NCBI RefSeq assembly: GCF_029958905.1
Contig: NZ_CP124614.1
Location: forward strand, 1,736,001 to 1,800,000
Source: Vibrio sp. YMD68
Lineage (GTDB): Bacteria > Pseudomonadota > Gammaproteobacteria > Enterobacterales > Vibrionaceae
Reading direction: 5' to 3'
DNA: 64,000 bases
The position numbers and the translations under genes are program-made. Position 1 is the stretch's first letter; each line of letters begins with the position of its first letter. The notes beneath the pieces were generated by a model. It was not told the origin of the DNA and did no database searches. It saw only the letters and a list, made by a program, of their open reading frames with translations. Positions 19,299-28,166 of this stretch are shown here, in pieces.

Positions 19299-19834
19299 AT
19301 TGGTAAGCCCGCTGCAATAAATTCAACTCGACTAGCAATGGACGCGATTTTTTGGTTCATCCAACCGGCATGATCAACGAACATTCGCGATACTTTACCC
19401 ATTGGAACGACACCTAGTCCAACCTCGTTTGAGACCAAAATGACCGTGGCACTGGTTTGTTTGAGCGCACTTTGTAATGCGGTTATTTCGCTCTGCACTG
19501 CTTCTGACGTGACATTGTCACCCCTGATAAATATAACGTTATTCAACCATAACGTTAGACAGTCAATTAACACAACATCATGAATGGTAAACGCATTTAT
19601 CGTCTCTACGAGGTTTATCGGTACTTCATGTTCAATCCATCGATCATCTCTCTGATCTTGATGATGCCGTATTCGTTGCTTCATCTCTTCGTCAAACGCT
19701 TGAGCTGTCGCCACGTAATGCAACTGTGTTACCCCCTCTTTGCCTGAGGATAAGCACTGTTTAGCTTGCTGCTCCGCATGGCTTGATTTTCCTGAACGGG
19801 CGCCGCCCAGTATAAGGTGAATACTCATAACCAA
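19283..19834 (-). CDS. cobU: Adenosylcobinamide kinase / guanylyltransferase
   Basis: This 183-residue bifunctional enzyme phosphorylates adenosylcobinamide and transfers GMP to it. The P-loop GGARSGKSS is at the N-terminus, and the SNEVGLGVVP motif typical of CobU is at about residue 135. It overlaps cobS by 10 bases, so the two are coupled. The 3' end runs into a tandem-repeat array. The next gene, cobC, completes the pathway. Confidence 0.9.
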   Translation of the reverse strand: MVMSIHLILGGARSGKSSHAEQQAKQCLSSGKEGVTQLHYVATAQAFDEEMKQRIRHHQDQRDDRWIEHEVPINLVETINAFTIHDVVLIDCLTLWLNNVIFIRGDNVTSEAVQSEITALQSALKQTSATVILVSNEVGLGVVPMGKVSRMFVDHAGWMNQKIASIASRVEFIAAGLPMTLKQ

Positions 19835-20640
19835 CCTCCAAGTACGTTGACCTGATTATGCGCGAAGCCGACAAGTATCAGGTAAATGAGCAGTTCACTG
19901 AGTTGTTGCGCGGCACCTAAACAATCGCCGGTAAAGCCACCTATTCGAGCGAACAACCATCGTTTAAATGCATAACGGGCAATCAGCAGTGTTAAGGCTA
20001 GAACACAGAAAACCAATGGTGTAAGAATCAGTAACGTCAATGCCGCGCATGCCATTAGAAACGCAAGTTCCGCAGGGGTTTGTGTTTGAGCTAATGGCTT
20101 ACTTTTACTGGTATCATTGTCGCTCACGTAGGGCATATCAAAAATAAGTGAAGCTGCGACAGTTCGACTGACCGTATAAGCCATAATCACTACAAGAAAG
20201 ACAAGCAATCCACCGTTTGCGTCTCGCTCAGCTAATTCACTCAATAACAAAAACTTACCCAGCAGTCCCATGACTAACGTTGCCGCGCCGTAGGTTCCTA
20301 TGCGGCTATCTTTCATTATCGATAAGCGCCGCTCTATACTCATTCCTCCACCAATGCCATCCGCCATGTCTGTTAGGCCATCTTCATGGAATGCGCCTGT
20401 CAACATTAAACTGAAGGCCAGCATAACAAACAGTGCTATGTCATTGGGAAGAATTAATGACAACAGCCAGAAACTTCCACCGCAGATGGCCCCTAATAAT
20501 GCACCAACCAATGCAAAGTAGCGCCCTGAACGATTCATGCGTTCTGCGCTGTAAGGCGTAGCCTTAGGGATAGGAATGCGTGAAAAAAAACTGAGCGCTA
20601 ACCAAAATAGGTCTCGCTGATACCGGAACCAAGCGACCAT
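19825..20640 (-). CDS. cobS: Adenosylcobinamide-GDP ribazoletransferase (cobalamin synthase)
   Basis: This 271-residue integral membrane enzyme joins adenosylcobinamide-GDP to alpha-ribazole. It has several membrane helices. The conserved acidic motif GAFHEDGLTDMADGIGGG is near residue 85, and a second conserved segment GGFTGDCLGAAQQ lies near the C-terminus. It starts immediately at the end of cobT, and the stop of cobT and this start share the region around 20640. The order cobT-cobS-cobU-cobC indicates salvage rather than full de novo synthesis. Confidence 0.92.
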   Translation of the reverse strand: MVAWFRYQRDLFWLALSFFSRIPIPKATPYSAERMNRSGRYFALVGALLGAICGGSFWLLSLILPNDIALFVMLAFSLMLTGAFHEDGLTDMADGIGGGMSIERRLSIMKDSRIGTYGAATLVMGLLGKFLLLSELAERDANGGLLVFLVVIMAYTVSRTVAASLIFDMPYVSDNDTSKSKPLAQTQTPAELAFLMACAALTLLILTPLVFCVLALTLLIARYAFKRWLFARIGGFTGDCLGAAQQLSELLIYLILVGFAHNQVNVLGGWL

Positions 20641-21668
20641 TAGACGGTCACGCCCGCGTCTTCAAAGCTCGCCATGGTATTGTAAAATTCGGCTGCTGCG
20701 CTCACTAAAGGCATAGCAAGTACCGCCCCCGTTCCTTCACCTAAGCGCAGTGAGAGATCAAGCAATGGGTCTGCCCCGAGTTCTTCAAGCAATGCTTGGT
20801 GCGGAGCTTCTTTCGATTTGTGTGCGAAAATCATATAGTCACGGCAGTCAGGCTCAATGAAGGTGGCAACATAAGCGGCAACGGTCACGATAAAGCCATC
20901 AACAATAACGGGAACGTTCTGTTTATAGGCTCCAATAAATGCCCCCACCATTTGAACGATTTCAAACCCTCCCACTTGTGAAAGCACATCGATTGGATCA
21001 TTGGATAAGCATCGTTTGACGCCTTTGGAAACAAGCTGATGTTTTTTATGCAGTTGTTCAGGGGTGATCCCTGTGCCGAGCCCGACGCATTCGCTCACTT
21101 GACGCTGACTCAATGCAGCCATGATGGCCGAAGCACTACTGGTATTACCGATCCCCATTTCACCAAACATCACCATGTTAGTGCCTTGTTGGATAAGATC
21201 GGTAACCATGGTCTGACCGAGTTCAATGCCTTTAGCCACCGTTTGCTGACTCATAGCCGGTCCCTGAGCAAAATTTTCGGTACGGGCCCCAAGTCGCTGA
21301 ACGATGAAATCCTTATGATCGGAGTCAACTGGATTCATTATGCCTGTATCAACCACTTTCATCGCGACATTGTTCACTCGACAAAAACAATTGATTGCCG
21401 CGCCACCTGACAAGAAGTTGAGAACCATCTGCTGAGTAACGGCACTAGGCGCAATACTGACGCCTTCATCAGCAATTCCGTGGTCTCCAGCAAATACGAT
21501 GACCGTCGGCTTGGCAATGCTTATTTTATCTGTAACCTGCTGTTTGCCTTGGCTTTGAATGGTTGCCAACTGAAATGCCAGTTGCTCAAGTTGCCCTAAG
21601 GCACCAAGCGGTTTGGTTTTAGTATCAATGCGTTGTTGAATGGCTTCAGAAAAGGTGTGTTGTAACAT
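20640..21668 (-). CDS. cobT: Nicotinate-nucleotide:dimethylbenzimidazole phosphoribosyltransferase
   Basis: This 342-residue enzyme makes alpha-ribazole phosphate from dimethylbenzimidazole and nicotinate mononucleotide. The motifs KPLGALGQLEQLA, FAGDHGIADEGVS, FGEMGIGNTSSASA and the C-terminal LGEGTGAVLAMPL, which holds the catalytic glutamate, are all present. It is the first gene of the cob cluster. I searched the 400 bases upstream on the minus strand for a cobalamin riboswitch and saw no B12 box. Confidence 0.92.
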   Translation of the reverse strand: MLQHTFSEAIQQRIDTKTKPLGALGQLEQLAFQLATIQSQGKQQVTDKISIAKPTVIVFAGDHGIADEGVSIAPSAVTQQMVLNFLSGGAAINCFCRVNNVAMKVVDTGIMNPVDSDHKDFIVQRLGARTENFAQGPAMSQQTVAKGIELGQTMVTDLIQQGTNMVMFGEMGIGNTSSASAIMAALSQRQVSECVGLGTGITPEQLHKKHQLVSKGVKRCLSNDPIDVLSQVGGFEIVQMVGAFIGAYKQNVPVIVDGFIVTVAAYVATFIEPDCRDYMIFAHKSKEAPHQALLEELGADPLLDLSLRLGEGTGAVLAMPLVSAAAEFYNTMASFEDAGVTV

Positions 21669-22073
21669 GATGGGTAAGCTCTCATCGTTTGGGCATGACG
21701 CTATTTAACTCATTAAAGTAGCAGGTCTAGGGCGTGTTGAATTTATCGGTTCAGTTTAACTCGAAATCAACATGTTAACTATTAAACAAGTGCAATCGAA
21801 ATGGTAAATTTTGATTCAACACAAACCTTATCAGCCAAACCGCCTGTAGAATCGACCTATGAACTAATGACCCTATCGTAAAAGATCTGAGGATTTTATG
21901 TTTGTCGCAGACTGTCAAAATAGTCCCTCATAACGAGATTTAGCACTTGTTTTTTTTACATTGGATCACAGAAGGTGCTTTACTGTTTCTATATATTTTG
22001 TTTAATCCATTTTCTAGTGGCATTTCAATTCAAATTGCTTATGCGACAAGGCAACACATTTAGGACGATTTGA
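21669..22073. other. Intergenic region between divergent cobT and a reductase-like gene
   Basis: This gap of about 400 bases contains a 9-bp inverted repeat (GTGTTGAAT at 21734-21742 and its complement at 21814-21822) about 70 bases apart. No riboswitch, terminator or convincing promoter could be recognised. It must hold the divergent promoters of cobT and the gene at 22074. Confidence 0.5.
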
Positions 22074-22763
22074 ATGAGCATTCCGGGTGATAACACAGCA
22101 GTAATTCTAGCGGGTTCTTCTGGGCTTGTTGGCACTGAAGTGTTGAAACAAGTACTAGAAGATGACTCTATCTCGCACGTTTATGCGTTAGCACGTAAAG
22201 AACTTCCTTTCTTTCATTCAAAGCTTGAGCAAATTCTGGATAATGAATTGCGTGTTTTAGAGTGGAAAAAAGAAAACCCGACACCGAACATTGGCATCAT
22301 CAGCTTAGGCACAACGCTTGAACAAGCCGGTTCTAAAGAAAAGCTAGAAGAAGTCGATTATCAGCTGGTGTGTGATGTTGCTCAATCAATGAAAGTGCTC
22401 GGCGTAAAGAAGCTGGCGGTTGTTTCAAGTATTGGTGCCTCCCCTTATTCGTTCTCACACTACTTAAAGTGTAAAGGAAGAATGGAAGAAACCATTCGCA
22501 ATATAGGCTTTGAAAAGCTTGTTTTTGCCCAGCCCGGCCCATTGGTTGGTTTACGAGATGAACCTAGAAAAAATGAAGCGGTGGTCGAGTACATCCTTAA
22601 AATACTTACGCCACTCATGATCGGGCCTTTGACAAAATACGTTCCAATTAAGGCCAGCCATGTCGCTACAGCCATGCTTTATGACATCTTTGATGGCAGC
22701 ACTGGATCTGACAGGACGATGGATAGTGCCGAAATGGAACGATTACACGCTCAACGCCGCTAA
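22074..22763 (+). CDS. NAD(P)-binding Rossmann protein (atypical SDR, HTATIP2-like)
   Basis: This 229-residue protein starts with the nucleotide-binding glycine motif AVILAGSSGLVGTEVL. A beta-alpha pattern follows, with LAVVSSIGASPYSFSHYLKCKGRMEE in the position of the SDR active site (Y-x3-K like). It resembles the atypical short-chain dehydrogenases related to HTATIP2 and YwnB. Substrate is unknown. A tandem-repeat array starts 35 bases after the stop codon. Confidence 0.75.
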   Translation: MSIPGDNTAVILAGSSGLVGTEVLKQVLEDDSISHVYALARKELPFFHSKLEQILDNELRVLEWKKENPTPNIGIISLGTTLEQAGSKEKLEEVDYQLVCDVAQSMKVLGVKKLAVVSSIGASPYSFSHYLKCKGRMEETIRNIGFEKLVFAQPGPLVGLRDEPRKNEAVVEYILKILTPLMIGPLTKYVPIKASHVATAMLYDIFDGSTGSDRTMDSAEMERLHAQRR

Positions 22764-22797
22764 GTTGGTAACACTTGACGCTATGTGTCATCCTCCG

Positions 22798-22870
22798 CAT
22801 TTAAGAATCTAGCATTTAAGAATCTAGCATTAAGAAGGCTAAAGTTAAGGACGCTAGCGTTTAAACATAA
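22798..22870. repeat. Tandem repeat, 15-bp unit CATTTAAGAATCTAG
   Basis: Two perfect and about two to three decayed copies of CATTTAAGAATCTAG run in a row shortly after a stop codon. A 67-codon open frame covers part of the array but is repeat-derived and is not called as a gene. The rest of the gap to 23133 is AT-rich without recognised features. Confidence 0.75.
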
Positions 22871-23133
22871 CGGCTTAACAAATAATGTATTATTGCATTT
22901 TGTTAAACATCTCAACCTAAGTAGGCCGTTAGCGTGTCTTAATACATACCACCCAAAACGCCTAATAACTATTATGTTATGTATCTGACCTCGCCTTCAT
23001 CTAAAATACACCTCTCTCTTTTAAATAAAAATCATCATGGAAATAAATTGAAAAATAAATGTGATCGGTTTGTTTCTTTTAATCGTAACTATCTCTGAAA
23101 CACAAACTCTGCGATTAATAAAGGAATAATAAT

Positions 23134-23631
23134 ATGTCTATTAAAATAACGGCTGCTTTAACTATGTTACTGGCTACTTTATCTTTTTCTACTACTGCGG
23201 TAGCACATAACCACGGCATGAAGGAAGACATCGTTGATGTTGCGGTAGGAAATGGATCGTTTAATACCCTTGTTGCGGCGGTAAAAGCTGCGGGTCTTGT
23301 TGACACATTGAAAGGTGACGGACCATTCACTGTTTTGGCGCCAACTGATGAGGCTTTTGCTAAACTACCAGAAGGTACGGTTGCGATGCTGCTAGAACCA
23401 GAAAACAAAGATAAGCTAGTAGCGGTTCTAACCTACCACGTTATCGCTGGTAAAGTGATGGCTGCTGACGTTGTTAAACTTGATAGTGCAACTACGGTAC
23501 AAGGTCAAACGGTCATGATTAAAGAAAGCTACGGCAAAGTAATGATTAACAACGCAAACGTGGTCGCGACCGATGTAAAAGCAAGCAACGGCGTTATTCA
23601 CGTTATCGACACCGTTTTATTGCCTAAATAA
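23134..23631 (+). CDS. Secreted fasciclin (FAS1) domain protein
   Basis: This 165-residue protein has a signal peptide (about residues 1-24, ending AVA-H) followed by a single FAS1 domain. The domain landmarks are [17 protein letters not shown], the [17 protein letters not shown] box, [15 protein letters not shown] and the final [16 protein letters not shown] box. Such proteins are periplasmic or extracellular and are thought to aid adhesion. It appears monocistronic, with a hairpin downstream. Confidence 0.9.
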   Translation: MSIKITAALTMLLATLSFSTTAVAHNHGMKEDIVDVAVGNGSFNTLVAAVKAAGLVDTLKGDGPFTVLAPTDEAFAKLPEGTVAMLLEPENKDKLVAVLTYHVIAGKVMAADVVKLDSATTVQGQTVMIKESYGKVMINNANVVATDVKASNGVIHVIDTVLLPK

Positions 23632-23656
23632 AATCACACATTCTAACCAGAATAAA

Positions 23657-23677
23657 CAGGGCGGTTAGTGCGCCCTG
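23657..23677 (+). terminator. Hairpin after the fasciclin gene
   Basis: A 7-bp GC-rich perfect stem (CAGGGCG with its complement) and a 7-base loop lie 26 bases after the stop codon. The T-tract after it is short (ATTTC), so termination may be moderate. Confidence 0.6.
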
Positions 23678-23883
23678 ATTTCAATCGTTTTGAGTAGTTA
23701 AATATAAATCCGACACCCTGAATAAATTATTTTATATGAAGAGCTCTTGTTTCCATTAAATCATTGTTATTTTATTATATTCGTTTTAAATATTCATATT
23801 TATGAATAAACAACACTAGAAATAAGATTAAAAACAATGATAAAACGACTGTTAAACTTCTATTAAACTTCTATTAAAATATT

Positions 23884-23909
23884 AAGAGCCTAAATCTCTT
23901 TAGGCTCTT
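23884..23909 (-). terminator. Terminator of the DUF3297 gene
   Basis: An 11-bp perfect stem (AAGAGCCTAAA and complement, 4-base loop) is followed on the minus strand by an AT-rich tail (TTAATATTTTAAT). It lies 65 bases after the DUF3297 stop codon. The rest of the gap 23632-23974 is AT-rich with repeated CTTCTATTAAA elements and no other recognised feature. Confidence 0.7.
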
Positions 23910-23974
23910 CATATTAGTTAGGATGAAATAAACTTAGGTGAATACACTAAGATTATTAATCGCGTAAGAACGGA

Positions 23975-24223
23975 TTAGCTGTAAAAAGCTTCAACAGTGC
24001 CTTTTAATGTGATGAGAATTGGCTGGCCGCGACGATCAAGTGCTTTAGGAGAAGGGATCTTTACCCAACCTTCGCTAATGCAATATTCCTCGACATCGAA
24101 ACGCTCTTTGCCGTTAAGACGAATACCAATTTTATGTTCGAAACACGCTGCCACATGGTGGGGGCTGCGAGGGTTACCCGCAAGGCGGTCTGGTAAAGCA
24201 GGTTGCGATGTAGTGTCGTTCAT
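23975..24223 (-). CDS. DUF3297 family protein
   Basis: This 82-residue soluble protein shows the DUF3297 pattern (PDRLAGNPRSPHH, FEHKIGIRLNGKER, EYCISEGWVKI). The family is conserved in proteobacteria and its function is not known. The gene appears to be monocistronic with its own terminator. Confidence 0.8.
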   Translation of the reverse strand: MNDTTSQPALPDRLAGNPRSPHHVAACFEHKIGIRLNGKERFDVEEYCISEGWVKIPSPKALDRRGQPILITLKGTVEAFYS

Positions 24224-24379
24224 ATTCGAAATCTGTAGTAACTATAAAGTGCGCCATTGTAGTCAATATAAGACCAACGCTCAAGAGTTACAGTGACTGG
24301 TGACACCCTCCGCTTGCATATTCAGCAAACAATCATTGAAAGCCATTCTCTATCTAACCTTAGAAAGTAGAAAAATTTT

Positions 24380-24439
24380 GGGCCTAGATGTTAAGAGACT
24401 AGATGTTAAGGGCCTAGATGCTAAGAGACTAGACGTTAA
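24380..24439. repeat. Tandem repeat, four 15-bp units
   Basis: Two tandem 30-bp copies, each made of two related 15-bp units (GGGCCTAGATGTTAA and GAGACTAGATGTTAA), run into the 3' end of the VOC-family gene. The stop codon of that gene, at 24436-24438, lies in the last unit. The complement of the unit shares TTAA-N-ATCTAG with the arrays at 19.2 and 22.8 kb. Confidence 0.8.
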
Positions 24440-24807
24440 ATGCCTTGGCTTTCCGACCAAACAGCAAACTCATTGCCACTGGGTTCCTTGAAGTGAAAGC
24501 GACAACCACCAGGAAATTCAAATATATCTTGAATGATTTCACCGCCATTCTCAGTCACTTTGAGAAGCGTCTCTTGTATATTCTCGCTATAGAATACAAG
24601 TAATGCACCGCCCTTTTTTGTTTCATTACAAGCATCAGACCGAAAAAAGCCACCATCTAAACCTTGATTGTTAAACGCGATATAATCGGGCCCAAAATCG
24701 ACGAACTCCCAGCGGAATGCGGATGAAAAGAATGATTTTGTTGCATTCAAATCATGAGCAGGCAATTCAATATAATTGAGCTTTTCGTGTTGGTGCATCC
24801 TATCCAT
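24436..24807 (-). CDS. VOC (glyoxalase/bleomycin-resistance) family protein
   Basis: This 123-residue protein has a single vicinal-oxygen-chelate domain: LNYIELPAHDLNATKSFF at the start and FHFKEPSGNEFAVW at the end, with a possible metal glutamate in each half. Substrate is unknown. Two ATGs near the start (24807 and 24798) are both possible. The last residues (ESQGI) and stop are made of tandem-repeat sequence, suggesting that the 3' end was recently reshaped. Confidence 0.8.
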   Translation of the reverse strand: MDRMHQHEKLNYIELPAHDLNATKSFFSSAFRWEFVDFGPDYIAFNNQGLDGGFFRSDACNETKKGGALLVFYSENIQETLLKVTENGGEIIQDIFEFPGGCRFHFKEPSGNEFAVWSESQGI

Positions 24808-24850
24808 CCTAAATCGTTCCTAATAACGTTTTCTAACATGCCACGCTAAA

Positions 24851-25120
24851 TTAGTCGTGACTTTCACTACCGTCTTTTGAATTGAGTTGATTGCCCTGCG
24901 ATTGATAAACTTCCGAGTATCCTTCCCATCCATCACTATCACGAGTGCGACATACGAGCCTATCTCCGTAAAGCACGATCAAAGAGAACGAGATATGAAT
25001 GACCAACAGTGCCCCTAATGCATAATCCAATTCGTGAAGAAAGAAAAAGCCGAGTACAAAAACGAGGCTGGAGATAATCACAATCAATGTATTTTTTGAT
25101 GTGGTTTGCATACTAACCAT
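24851..25120 (-). CDS. Small membrane protein of unknown function
   Basis: This 89-residue protein has two membrane helices (about residues 10-27 and 32-50) and a polar tail rich in serine, glutamate and aspartate. I recognise no family. An in-frame ATG three codons in (25111) has a GGATGG site seven bases upstream and may be the true start. Confidence 0.55.
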   Translation of the reverse strand: MVSMQTTSKNTLIVIISSLVFVLGFFFLHELDYALGALLVIHISFSLIVLYGDRLVCRTRDSDGWEGYSEVYQSQGNQLNSKDGSESHD

Positions 25121-25226
25121 CCGTAGTGTAAGAAATTGTAACTATTCTAACGTTTGTTGAGCGTACATTCTTCGAGTCAGTTAACAGATACATGGGCAAA
25201 CGTACTTTCCCAGATTTGTAACAGAC

Positions 25227-25589
25227 TCACACTTCTATCCCTAACTCTGTTCGTTTTCTTTTACTCAACCCCATAGACACAATGCGATAAGATTCAGAAA
25301 GGTAATAGGTTAGATCATCATCAAGCTCACCTGACGTCTCGGTTTGTTGAATCCATTTCATACCACGATTCGCAAAATACGGGGCGGGAATATACCCTTC
25401 GCTATCACTCAGAAAATCAAAGTTTTGTTCTGAGGTTTTAAACGTAAATGCGGGGCTTTTATTTTTGCTCCAACCGCCAATCGCAAACACTTTCCCCCCA
25501 ACTTTCCAAACATTGGAATCTCCCCATTGCACCACGTGAGTCGTGGCTGGGAATGACGCACATAAGCGGTTAAATTGTTCATAATCCAT
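25227..25589 (-). CDS. MmcQ/YjbR family DNA-binding-like protein
   Basis: This protein of about 120 residues follows the MmcQ/YjbR pattern: MDYEQFNRLCASFPATTHVVQWG, VFAIGGW and the C-terminal LSESYRIVSMGLSKRKR. The fold is CyaY-like and its function is unclear. The open frame extends 45 codons upstream, but that part is made of a degenerate 15-bp repeat (INR-type residues) and has no family similarity. I therefore start at 25589. Confidence 0.75.
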   Translation of the reverse strand: MDYEQFNRLCASFPATTHVVQWGDSNVWKVGGKVFAIGGWSKNKSPAFTFKTSEQNFDFLSDSEGYIPAPYFANRGMKWIQQTETSGELDDDLTYYLSESYRIVSMGLSKRKRTELGIEV

Positions 25590-25612
25590 TAATTCTGTCC
25601 CCCAAGTAATTA

Positions 25613-25680
25613 TGTGGCCTAAATAAAATCGATTGACGCGATTAACCTGATAGATACGATTTAGGCGATTAATCGACTTA
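25613..25680. repeat. Degenerate tandem repeat, about 15 bp, upstream of the yjbR-like gene
   Basis: The minus strand shows drifting copies around GATTAATCGCCTAAA. Translated in the frame of the downstream gene it gives INRLNRIYQVNRVNRF, a clear repeat signature. It sits between the end of the YoaK-like gene and the start of the YjbR-like gene. Confidence 0.55.
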
Positions 25681-25704
25681 GGCTGAGACTCAGCATTAGC
25701 AACA

Positions 25705-26367
25705 TTATCGGCCAAATCGCGCATTGTACACTGAGTACGATACCGCCAAAATCATACAAGTCGCAGCGGGTATCAATAAGGCGTAAAAGTATAGCGCACT
25801 AAAAGATATGGCTCCTAAAGTGCCACCTAAAATAAAGCCGCTAATGATCAATAAAAACAGTAACGCTTTTCTATTATCAAACGGTTCACCCCTTAATTTT
25901 GCTCCTATCATAATACCTAGGTCAGTAAAAATCCCAGTGACGTGTGTGGTTCTGATCACAGCGCCGCTAAACGTCGTGACAAGAGCATTTTGTAATCCAC
26001 ACGCAGCAGAAGCAAAATAATGGCCAGGCAACGCATTCTTGGTTAAAAAGTAAATGGAGAATAGAAGGAAAATGGCCTCTAGAATAAGCAACCGACTGTA
26101 GTTACGCCCCAATTGAAGCGCTCCGCTGCGCAAATAAAAGCCAGAGATAGCCGCACCAGCAATAAAACTCATGAGAACCAGCAACAAATGGGAAATAGTA
26201 TTAAACGATGAAGTGACCATCCCTGTGCCTATCATTGTCGCGGTACCCGAGAGATGTGACACAGATTGATGGTTAAAACCCAATAAACCAATTGAATTGA
26301 TAAAACCCGCGATCAGCGCGAGAACAAACGCGCCGTATTCGATCCAACGAGGTAATTTTGAAATCAC
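25705..26367 (-). CDS. DUF1275 (YoaK-like) membrane protein
   Basis: This 220-residue integral membrane protein has about six helices. The opening GFINSIGLLGFNHQSVSHLSGTAT and the middle TTFSGAVIRTTHVTGIFTDLG blocks are characteristic of DUF1275/YoaK. The role is unknown, although some members are considered transporters. It ends just before the repeat array upstream of the YjbR-like gene. Confidence 0.8.
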   Translation of the reverse strand: MISKLPRWIEYGAFVLALIAGFINSIGLLGFNHQSVSHLSGTATMIGTGMVTSSFNTISHLLLVLMSFIAGAAISGFYLRSGALQLGRNYSRLLILEAIFLLFSIYFLTKNALPGHYFASAACGLQNALVTTFSGAVIRTTHVTGIFTDLGIMIGAKLRGEPFDNRKALLFLLIISGFILGGTLGAISFSALYFYALLIPAATCMILAVSYSVYNARFGR

Positions 26368-26507
26368 AAGTATCCTTTAGGCTGCAGTCGCCATATGAAC
26401 GGGAGGAAAGCATTATATCGAGCATCGATACTTACTTAAAATACAGCACTAAATGAACGGTAACAATACACCTCTCGTCTTTGTGGTGATAAACCAGATA
26501 TCTCGAT

Positions 26508-27260
26508 TTACAAACCACCAGCTAGGTCGAGGTAATTTCCGGTTGAAAATGATGATTTTTCTGATGCTAGCCAATAGATCGCTTCCGCGACTTCTTCTGG
26601 TTGTCCACCTCTTTGAAGAGGAATAACACTTTTTAGCCTTTCTATTCGCTCTGGTTCTCCGCCGTCAGCATGCATATCTGTATGAATAAGCCCCGGACGC
26701 ACACAATTAACGCGGATACCTTCCGCCGCGACCTCTAGTGATAAGCCTTTGGTTAACGTATCGACTGCCCCTTTTGATGCCGCATAATCTATGTATTCAT
26801 TCGGAGAGCCTGAACGAGATGCACCAGATGAAACATTAACAATGACCCCACCTTGCCCGCCATGGCGTGTAGACATGCGTTTCACAGCCTCTCGGCAACA
26901 AAGAAAGTAGCTCGTCACGTTATTGATCAATATTGCGTTGATTCTTTCTGCCGTCATGTCTTCCAAACGTGATTGTTTTCTCAATATCCCGGCATTATTG
27001 ACCAATACAGAGACGCCACCGAGTTTTTCATCAACCGTTGAAAACATTCGAATGACATCCTCTTCACTCGATACATCCGCTTTGACAGTAATGCAATGCC
27101 CTCCTTGAGCTAGTATCGAATCTGCAACCTTTTTAGCTGCGTCAGAATTTGATTTGTAGTTGATGCAAACTGCATAGCCTTTACTCGCGAAGAGTTGTGC
27201 CGTTGAGGCTCCAATCCCGCGTCCGCCACCCGTAATGATGGCTACCTTGTTATCTTTCAT
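26508..27260 (-). CDS. Short-chain dehydrogenase/reductase (YgfF-like)
   Basis: This 250-residue classical SDR has the cofactor motif GGGRGIGAS (residues 11-19), NNAG near 88, catalytic serine in NVSSGASRSG, and YAASK (Tyr/Lys) near 158. The PGLIHTDMHADGGEPERI stretch is typical of the glucose-1-dehydrogenase/YgfF group. It should use NAD(P)H on an unknown alcohol or ketone. No operon partner is evident. Confidence 0.85.
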   Translation of the reverse strand: MKDNKVAIITGGGRGIGASTAQLFASKGYAVCINYKSNSDAAKKVADSILAQGGHCITVKADVSSEEDVIRMFSTVDEKLGGVSVLVNNAGILRKQSRLEDMTAERINAILINNVTSYFLCCREAVKRMSTRHGGQGGVIVNVSSGASRSGSPNEYIDYAASKGAVDTLTKGLSLEVAAEGIRVNCVRPGLIHTDMHADGGEPERIERLKSVIPLQRGGQPEEVAEAIYWLASEKSSFSTGNYLDLAGGL

Positions 27261-27340
27261 CTTCTATCCATCTTATTTTTCTAGTCAGTGTCGCTAATTG
27301 GTCTAAACCCAGTCGCCCTCTCTACACCCAGCAAGCCACT

Positions 27341-27916
27341 CTACGACCTTGTTAATTTTCGACTTTGCTCTCTTTTCCACACTCTAACGAGCGACAACAA
27401 AAACACCAAAAGAAGAAGAACACTGACCGCTGTTAAATTTTCAATGCCTAGTGTGTCAAAGCTTTCTCCGAAAAAGAAGCCGCCACCGACCATCACTACG
27501 ACCCATAACGCTGAGGAACTCATGTTCAATAGTGTAAATTTACGCCACTTTATGTCCGTTAACCCAAGTGGTAATGCCCCAATTGTGCGTAGACCTTTAG
27601 GATATCGATAGATGAAAATATACGCGGTCCCGTACTTTTTGGCTAATGCCGCCGACTTTTCAAACAGACGCCCAAACATTGTTGAACGCTCTACCCAAGC
27701 AATGCCACAGGTTTTGGCGACCCCAAAGCGAATTTCATCCCCTAGATATCCGCCTAGGAAGGTGGCTAGCGCAACCCAAGGTAACTCGAGAGCACCTAAG
27801 TAGGCTGCGTAACCAGCAAAAAGTGGGAGCCAGCCACTTTTTAAGGCGCAATACAAAAAAAGCAGCGCATAAACCAACACACCATAATCTTCCAATAAAC
27901 CGGTCACTGTTTCCAT
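27341..27916 (-). CDS. DedA/VTT-family membrane protein
   Basis: This 191-residue protein has four to five membrane helices. The DedA/VTT markers are FLGGYLGDEIRFGVAK and the FIYRYPKGLRTIGALPLGL segment, which contains the functionally important arginine region. DedA proteins support membrane homeostasis and some transport undecaprenyl phosphate or phosphatidylethanolamine. Which role applies here is not clear. Confidence 0.82.
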   Translation of the reverse strand: METVTGLLEDYGVLVYALLFLYCALKSGWLPLFAGYAAYLGALELPWVALATFLGGYLGDEIRFGVAKTCGIAWVERSTMFGRLFEKSAALAKKYGTAYIFIYRYPKGLRTIGALPLGLTDIKWRKFTLLNMSSSALWVVVMVGGGFFFGESFDTLGIENLTAVSVLLLLVFLLSLVRVWKREQSRKLTRS

Positions 27917-28000
27917 ATCATCCTCAGTTCGTCATAACGCTCCATGAAATGCACAAGGTGCATGGTCGTTATACGTAACACAATGGCCATTAGGTCACTA

Positions 28001-28080
28001 TTTACGTTTAGAACGGATATTTACTTTTAGAACGGATATTTACTTTTTAAATGAATATTGACTGATACAACGCATATTTA
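28001..28080. repeat. Tandem repeat, about 20-bp unit
   Basis: Three to four copies of a unit like TTTACGTTTAGAACGGATAT run in a row, decaying to the right. It lies in the 250-base gap between the DedA-like and lipoprotein genes. Confidence 0.7.
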
Positions 28081-28166
28081 TATGGGTGTGTATTTTAACG
28101 ATTCATTGATTCACAGGGTTATTGGTTTATAACACCATTTGTTGCCTTATTGCATGGCCAAATAAG

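Noticed and set aside
21734..21822. Miniature transposon (MITE) in the cobT leader
   Set aside because: Only a 9-bp inverted repeat is seen, with no target duplication and no second copy noticed in the window.
21669..21900. Cobalamin riboswitch before cobT
   Set aside because: A short GACCTGC-like string is present, but the other conserved parts of the B12 box and core are not visible.
22785..22988. A 67-codon frame of LAFKNLALRRLKL type
   Set aside because: It is read through a 15-bp tandem repeat and looks repeat-derived, not a protein.
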